This document shows, in pieces, positions 7,293-10,299 of a stretch of DNA of 10,299 bases. Source of the DNA: Thiotrichales bacterium (GTDB taxonomy: Bacteria > Pseudomonadota > Gammaproteobacteria > J044); the NCBI GenBank assembly GCA_024762895.1, contig JANTGN010000084.1, positions 1-10,299 on the forward strand, in the 5' to 3' direction. The position numbers were made by a program, and so were the translations under genes. The first letter of the stretch is position 1, and the number at the start of each line of letters is the position of its first letter. The notes under the pieces are model-generated. The model saw only the letters and a program-made list of their open reading frames with translations. It was not told where the DNA came from and did no database searches.

Positions 7293-8205
7293 AACGTTCG
7301 TAGCGATTCTTACCACCTTCGGGGTGGTCCTTGAAGCGGCGATGTATCCACAGATACTGATCGGGGTATTCTCGAACCTTGGATTCTATCAGTGCGTTGA
7401 GCCTGGTGACATCATCAAGCACATCATCGCCGGGAAAATCCTCAATGGCTGGCAGTAATTCCAGGACATTACCCGAAGCGTCGGGTTTTCTAAGCGTGAA
7501 AGCGGGAATAATAGCAGCCCCCGTCATCTTGACGATCCGTGTGGTGCCAGTCGTGGTTGCGACCGGCACATCAAAAAAAGGCGCAAAGACACTATTTTTC
7601 AGGCCATAATTCTGGTCGGCAGCGTACCAGACGAGTTCTCCGTTGCGTAATTTTTTGATCATCTGCCGCATATCGGTATTAGGAATCGATCCACCATAGA
7701 TGCGATTGCGCCGTGTCGACATGACTTGTTCAAACAGCGGATTACGGTTGGGCTTATAGACAGAATAAAACGGCATGTGCTGGCCAAAGCCTCGACCACA
7801 GATTTCCATGCTGGTGAAATGGGCGCCAAACAGAATAACGCCTTTGCCCTTCGCCTTGGCCTCCTCGACATGTTCGAGGCCTCGTATTTCTACATGCCGC
7901 TTGATGAATCGATCCGTTCCAAACCAGCAGGCGGCCGTTTCAAGCATGCCGCGGCCAACAGAGACAAAATGCCTCTTCAGGAGTGTGTTTCGCTCCAGTG
8001 CGCTCTTTTCCGGAAAGGCCAGTTCAAGATTGACCCTCGCTATAAATCGCCTTCTGGGAAACAGGGACATAATACGTCCCAGCACCCATCCCAGTCCCAT
8101 CTGAAGCCGGTGGGGAATGCGTGAAATAAGCCACATGCTGCCTAACCCTAGCCAGATCGGCCAGTATTTTGGAGCGTACGGGTGTCTGATCGTATCCAGG
8201 GCCAT
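7267..8205 (-). CDS. lpxL: Lipid A late acyltransferase (LpxL/HtrB family)
   Basis: The 312-residue protein is close to the usual LpxL length (about 306). A hydrophobic N-terminal segment (residues 15-30, WPIWLGLGSMWLISRI) matches the single membrane anchor. The HX4E catalytic motif is in GAHFTSMEICGR (H129, E134). Further LpxL hallmarks are VNLELAFPE (58-66), VYKPNRNPL (149-157), GELVWYAADQNYG (189-201), TTTGTTRIVKMTGAAIIP (217-234) and the C-terminal QYLWIHRRFKDHPEG (283-297), all recognisable in E. coli LpxL. It transfers an acyl chain, lauroyl in E. coli, from acyl-ACP onto Kdo2-lipid IVA at the inner membrane; chain length here is unknown, and LpxM/LpxP are less likely alternatives. It starts 6 nt after the upstream GT9 stop and overlaps waaQ, so lipid A acylation is co-expressed with core heptosylation. 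No Shine-Dalgarno is visible (CCCCCC precedes the ATG). Confidence 0.93.
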   Translation of the reverse strand: MALDTIRHPYAPKYWPIWLGLGSMWLISRIPHRLQMGLGWVLGRIMSLFPRRRFIARVNLELAFPEKSALERNTLLKRHFVSVGRGMLETAACWFGTDRFIKRHVEIRGLEHVEEAKAKGKGVILFGAHFTSMEICGRGFGQHMPFYSVYKPNRNPLFEQVMSTRRNRIYGGSIPNTDMRQMIKKLRNGELVWYAADQNYGLKNSVFAPFFDVPVATTTGTTRIVKMTGAAIIPAFTLRKPDASGNVLELLPAIEDFPGDDVLDDVTRLNALIESKVREYPDQYLWIHRRFKDHPEGGKNRYERYVEESKRH

Positions 8206-8211
8206 GGGGGG

Positions 8212-9132
8212 TTAGGCATCCAGTACGCGCTTGATTTGGTTTCGACACGCTTCTTTTCTGGATTTGTTGAGCTGTAGTACCAGTGATCTTGCCTCGCTGT
8301 TCATAACCACCTCTGGGCGTGTCGAAAAGAAAAAGGCGACATTATCCTTGTCCATCATGGTGGCCAGGTGCATGGGCGCCGAATCGGCACAGATAACCAG
8401 GTCGGACGCCTTCATGAGGTCGATGAATCTCTGTGAAGAGGTCGCATTCTTCTGGAACTGATAGTGATCGTAGCCATCCAGTAAAAAGTTTGGGCTCATG
8501 GCGGCAATCGTCAGTGTAGCATTGGGGTATCTTTCTTTTAAAAGGGATGCCGTATAGTCAAGAAGATCGGTATCGAGGTCTTTCTTATTCGTGGTGGTCT
8601 GAGGGCAAAGGAGTATATTTCGATAACCATTGTTCAGCTTGAAATCCCTTTGTTGCCAATCTTTACTGGGAAGTAACAGATACTGCCGAATCATATCGTA
8701 AAGATTAGACTGTTCTATGGGCGGCAATGGGTGGGAGTCAAAGCAGGAATGGTATTTACATCGGGTGATGAAGTAACAGCTCTCATGGCCCTGTGACCAG
8801 GGGTTGTAACCAATATCAAAGTGATTTTTCCGGAGTGAAAATAATCCTCTTACAACATGCCAGGGGTTTCTTTTTCTGAGTGAAACCGTCCTGGCCATAG
8901 GTAAAAACTCCCTGAAATAGGGCACCATCTGAGGTGGTGTAAAGACCAGGTAATCAACACCGGGATAACGAGCAATAAATTCTCTGATGACGGCAATCGA
9001 AATTAGCGTGTCGCCGTAACGTGAGAATATGGAGAAAAAAATCTTCTCGGCTGTTTCGAGTGAGTTTGGATCTGGCGGTGCTGAAGGTGCTCTTTTAACC
9101 CCAAGCTCGTAAAGCTGGTTGATCAAAGACAT
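8212..9132 (-). CDS. Divergent GT9-family glycosyltransferase
   Basis: The 306-residue protein is shorter than most heptosyltransferases (about 320-350). Residues 1-30 form a non-conserved lead (KRAPSAPPDPNSLETAEK) before the first Rossmann strand KIFFSIFSRYGDTLISIAVI (30-49), which keeps the GT9 Asp (D41). The C-terminal domain has LLCPQTTTNKKDL (174-186; K183 or K184 could be the donor-phosphate contact) and the family signature ICADSAPMHLATMM (247-260). Thus the GT9 key residues appear present, but I cannot place it among WaaC, WaaF or WaaQ. It heads the right operon, 6 nt before lpxL, and is divergent from hldE, which makes the ADP-heptose such enzymes use. GGAG lies only 2 nt from the ATG, unusually close. 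The fold call is firm and the heptose donor is inferred from family and context. Confidence 0.85.
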   Translation of the reverse strand: MSLINQLYELGVKRAPSAPPDPNSLETAEKIFFSIFSRYGDTLISIAVIREFIARYPGVDYLVFTPPQMVPYFREFLPMARTVSLRKRNPWHVVRGLFSLRKNHFDIGYNPWSQGHESCYFITRCKYHSCFDSHPLPPIEQSNLYDMIRQYLLLPSKDWQQRDFKLNNGYRNILLCPQTTTNKKDLDTDLLDYTASLLKERYPNATLTIAAMSPNFLLDGYDHYQFQKNATSSQRFIDLMKASDLVICADSAPMHLATMMDKDNVAFFFSTRPEVVMNSEARSLVLQLNKSRKEACRNQIKRVLDA

Positions 9133-9247
9133 TTCTCCAAGGTGTCAATAATTATTCGGATTCCAGAATGTCATTATCTATGGACCGGTTAGAATCGCGG
9201 CCTCAAGCTATGTTAGCATTTGTTGATTCCGTTTCCGATGCACAAAG
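9133..9247. promoter_or_regulatory. Short divergent intergenic region between the right operon and hldE
   Basis: These 115 bp must hold the start signals for two oppositely transcribed units. The visible structure is a perfect 10-bp A+T palindrome AATAATTATT at 9147-9156, about 15 nt upstream of the GT9 start; its minus-strand AATAAT could serve as a -10. No convincing -35/-10 pair was found for either direction. Confidence 0.4.
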
Positions 9248-10299
9248 ATGAACTTTCAGATTCCTTCATTTGATCAGGCCCGAGTCCTGATCGTTGGCGA
9301 TGTCATGCTGGATCGCTACTGGCATGGCGATACTTCGAGGATCTCCCCTGAAGCCCCGGTACCAGTCGTGCGGGTTGCCGAGGCAGAAGAGCGCCCGGGC
9401 GGCGCTGGAAACGTGGCGCTGAATATCGCGGCCCTGGGAGGACAGCCCGTATTGATGGGGCTGGTGGGGATCGACGAGCCGGGTAAGACACTGGAGCAGT
9501 TACTGACGGACTCTGGCGTCGATTGCCGTTTTACTCGTATGGCGGAATTCCCGACGGTGACCAAGTTGCGTGTCATGAGCCGTCATCAGCAATTAATTCG
9601 CCTGGACTTTGAAGAGGGTTTTGAGGGCTTCGATTATGGCCTCTTTGCTAATCAGGTCGAGGCCGTGCTACCTAGTGTGGATGTGGTCGTCTTATCGGAC
9701 TACGGCAAGGGGGTGCTGAACCAGGCACGGGTCTTGATCGAGATGGCCCGATCAATGGGTAAACCCGTACTGGTCGACCCCAAGTCGAATGATTTTAGCA
9801 AATACTATGGGGCCTCCCTGATCACGCCCAACCTCAATGAGTTCTCGGCTGCGGCCGGTTCGTTTACCGACGAGGACGGCCTGGTTGAGCAGGGCATGAA
9901 GCTGATTGAGGAACAGTCGCTTGGCGGGTTGCTGATTACTCGAAGCGAGCAGGGCATGTCCCTGTTACTGGCCGAGCAGGAACCCTTCCACCAGCCTACT
10001 CGAGCTCGTGAGGTGTTTGATGTGACCGGTGCCGGTGACACCGTCATATCGGTTCTGGCCGCGGGCCTGGCAGCCGGACTTGAGATGCCTCAGGCCGTCC
10101 TGCTATCGAATATTGCCGCGGGTATCGTCGTGGGCAAACTGGGTACCGCCAGTGTCACCGTGCCCGAGATACGCCGTGCATTGCATGAGCAGGACGACTC
10201 GCTACAGGGGGTTGTCAGTGAAGATCAGCTCATGATTGCCATTGAGGATGCCCGCGCCCATAAGGAGCGTATTGTCTTCACCAACGGCTGCTTTGACAT
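9248..10299 (+). CDS. hldE: HldE: heptose 7-phosphate kinase / heptose 1-phosphate adenylyltransferase (cut by right edge)
   Basis: There are 350 complete codons open to the window end. The N-terminus MNFQIPSFDQARVLIVGD aligns well with E. coli HldE. PfkB/ribokinase-type features follow: GDVMLDRYW (residues 17-25), SRISPEAPVPVV (30-41), a GGAGN substrate-binding loop, TKLRVMSRHQQLIRLDFEEG, and DVTGAGDT (258-265) with the catalytic base D264. After the kinase, FTNGCFD (344-350) is the start of the nucleotidylyltransferase domain, so this is the fused two-domain form and the window ends about where the second domain begins. The kinase makes heptose 1,7-bisphosphate and the second domain makes the ADP-heptose precursor in the cytoplasm. 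The ATG at 9248 is supported by alignment, though no Shine-Dalgarno precedes it. The gene is clearly more G+C-rich than the left end of the window. Confidence 0.96.
   Translation, partial: MNFQIPSFDQARVLIVGDVMLDRYWHGDTSRISPEAPVPVVRVAEAEERPGGAGNVALNIAALGGQPVLMGLVGIDEPGKTLEQLLTDSGVDCRFTRMAEFPTVTKLRVMSRHQQLIRLDFEEGFEGFDYGLFANQVEAVLPSVDVVVLSDYGKGVLNQARVLIEMARSMGKPVLVDPKSNDFSKYYGASLITPNLNEFSAAAGSFTDEDGLVEQGMKLIEEQSLGGLLITRSEQGMSLLLAEQEPFHQPTRAREVFDVTGAGDTVISVLAAGLAAGLEMPQAVLLSNIAAGIVVGKLGTASVTVPEIRRALHEQDDSLQGVVSEDQLMIAIEDARAHKERIVFTNGCFD

Noticed and set aside
7726..8124. Plus-strand open frame of 132 codons
   Set aside because: It lies wholly antisense to lpxL, which has clear catalytic motifs; its translation shows no recognisable domain and it has no ribosome binding site I can see.
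9143..9148. TTGACA on the minus strand (perfect -35 hexamer)
   Set aside because: It lies about 11 nt from the GT9 start codon, so any matching -10 would fall inside the coding sequence; no TATAAT-like element follows at the right distance.
9316..9576. Minus-strand open frames of 62-86 codons opposite the start of hldE
   Set aside because: They are antisense to the strongly conserved HldE kinase domain and rich in Pro, Ser and Arg as expected for a complementary frame of a G+C-rich gene.
1..10299. Search for tRNA or rRNA genes, CRISPR arrays, insertion sequences, integrases, toxin-antitoxin pairs and T-tailed terminators
   Set aside because: None was seen. Nearly all bases are used by intact LPS-related genes, and the two intergenic regions hold no repeats or RNA-like folds that I can support.

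Overview
The window is a lipopolysaccharide (LPS) core assembly locus of a Gram-negative bacterium. A bifunctional-type HldE, an LpxL-type lipid A acyltransferase and a WaaQ-type heptosyltransferase together point to a proteobacterium. The E. coli-like HldE N-terminus and fused-domain layout favour Gammaproteobacteria, but I cannot name the species. Base composition is moderate and falls from hldE (right) to the leftmost genes.

Layout, left to right. Positions 1-3675 hold a minus-strand operon, read from 3675 leftwards: a GT9 heptosyltransferase-family protein, a GT4 glycosyltransferase, an FkbM-family methyltransferase, and a second GT4 enzyme cut by the left edge. Junctions are tight (2-nt gaps or an ATGA overlap). 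Positions 3676-3970 are a divergent intergenic region with a perfect TATAAT facing the operon, an imperfect palindrome and a good ribosome binding site for the next gene. Positions 3971-5071 hold a single plus-strand GT4 gene. It converges on, and overlaps by 4 bp, a second minus-strand operon (9132 down to 5068): a divergent GT9 protein, LpxL-type acyltransferase, WaaQ-type heptosyltransferase III and a WaaG-like GT4. Positions 9133-9247 are a short divergent intergenic region, and hldE runs from 9248 off the right edge just as its second domain begins.

How the genes fit together: HldE phosphorylates, and with its missing C-terminal half nucleotidylates, heptose to make the ADP-heptose donor. 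The GT9 enzymes are of the family that transfers heptose to the inner core. The GT4 enzymes would add the outer-core hexoses or other sugars. LpxL completes lipid A acylation. FkbM probably O-methylates a sugar of the same glycan. Acceptors and linkages cannot be assigned from sequence alone.

I found no mobile element, CRISPR array, RNA gene or defence system, and no evidence of a wholly new system. The points most worth a second look are a GT4 with an EX7Q instead of EX7E motif, a divergent GT9 with an N-terminal extension, the acyltransferase embedded between heptosyltransferase genes, and a GTGA-N7-TCAC palindrome over a possible promoter.
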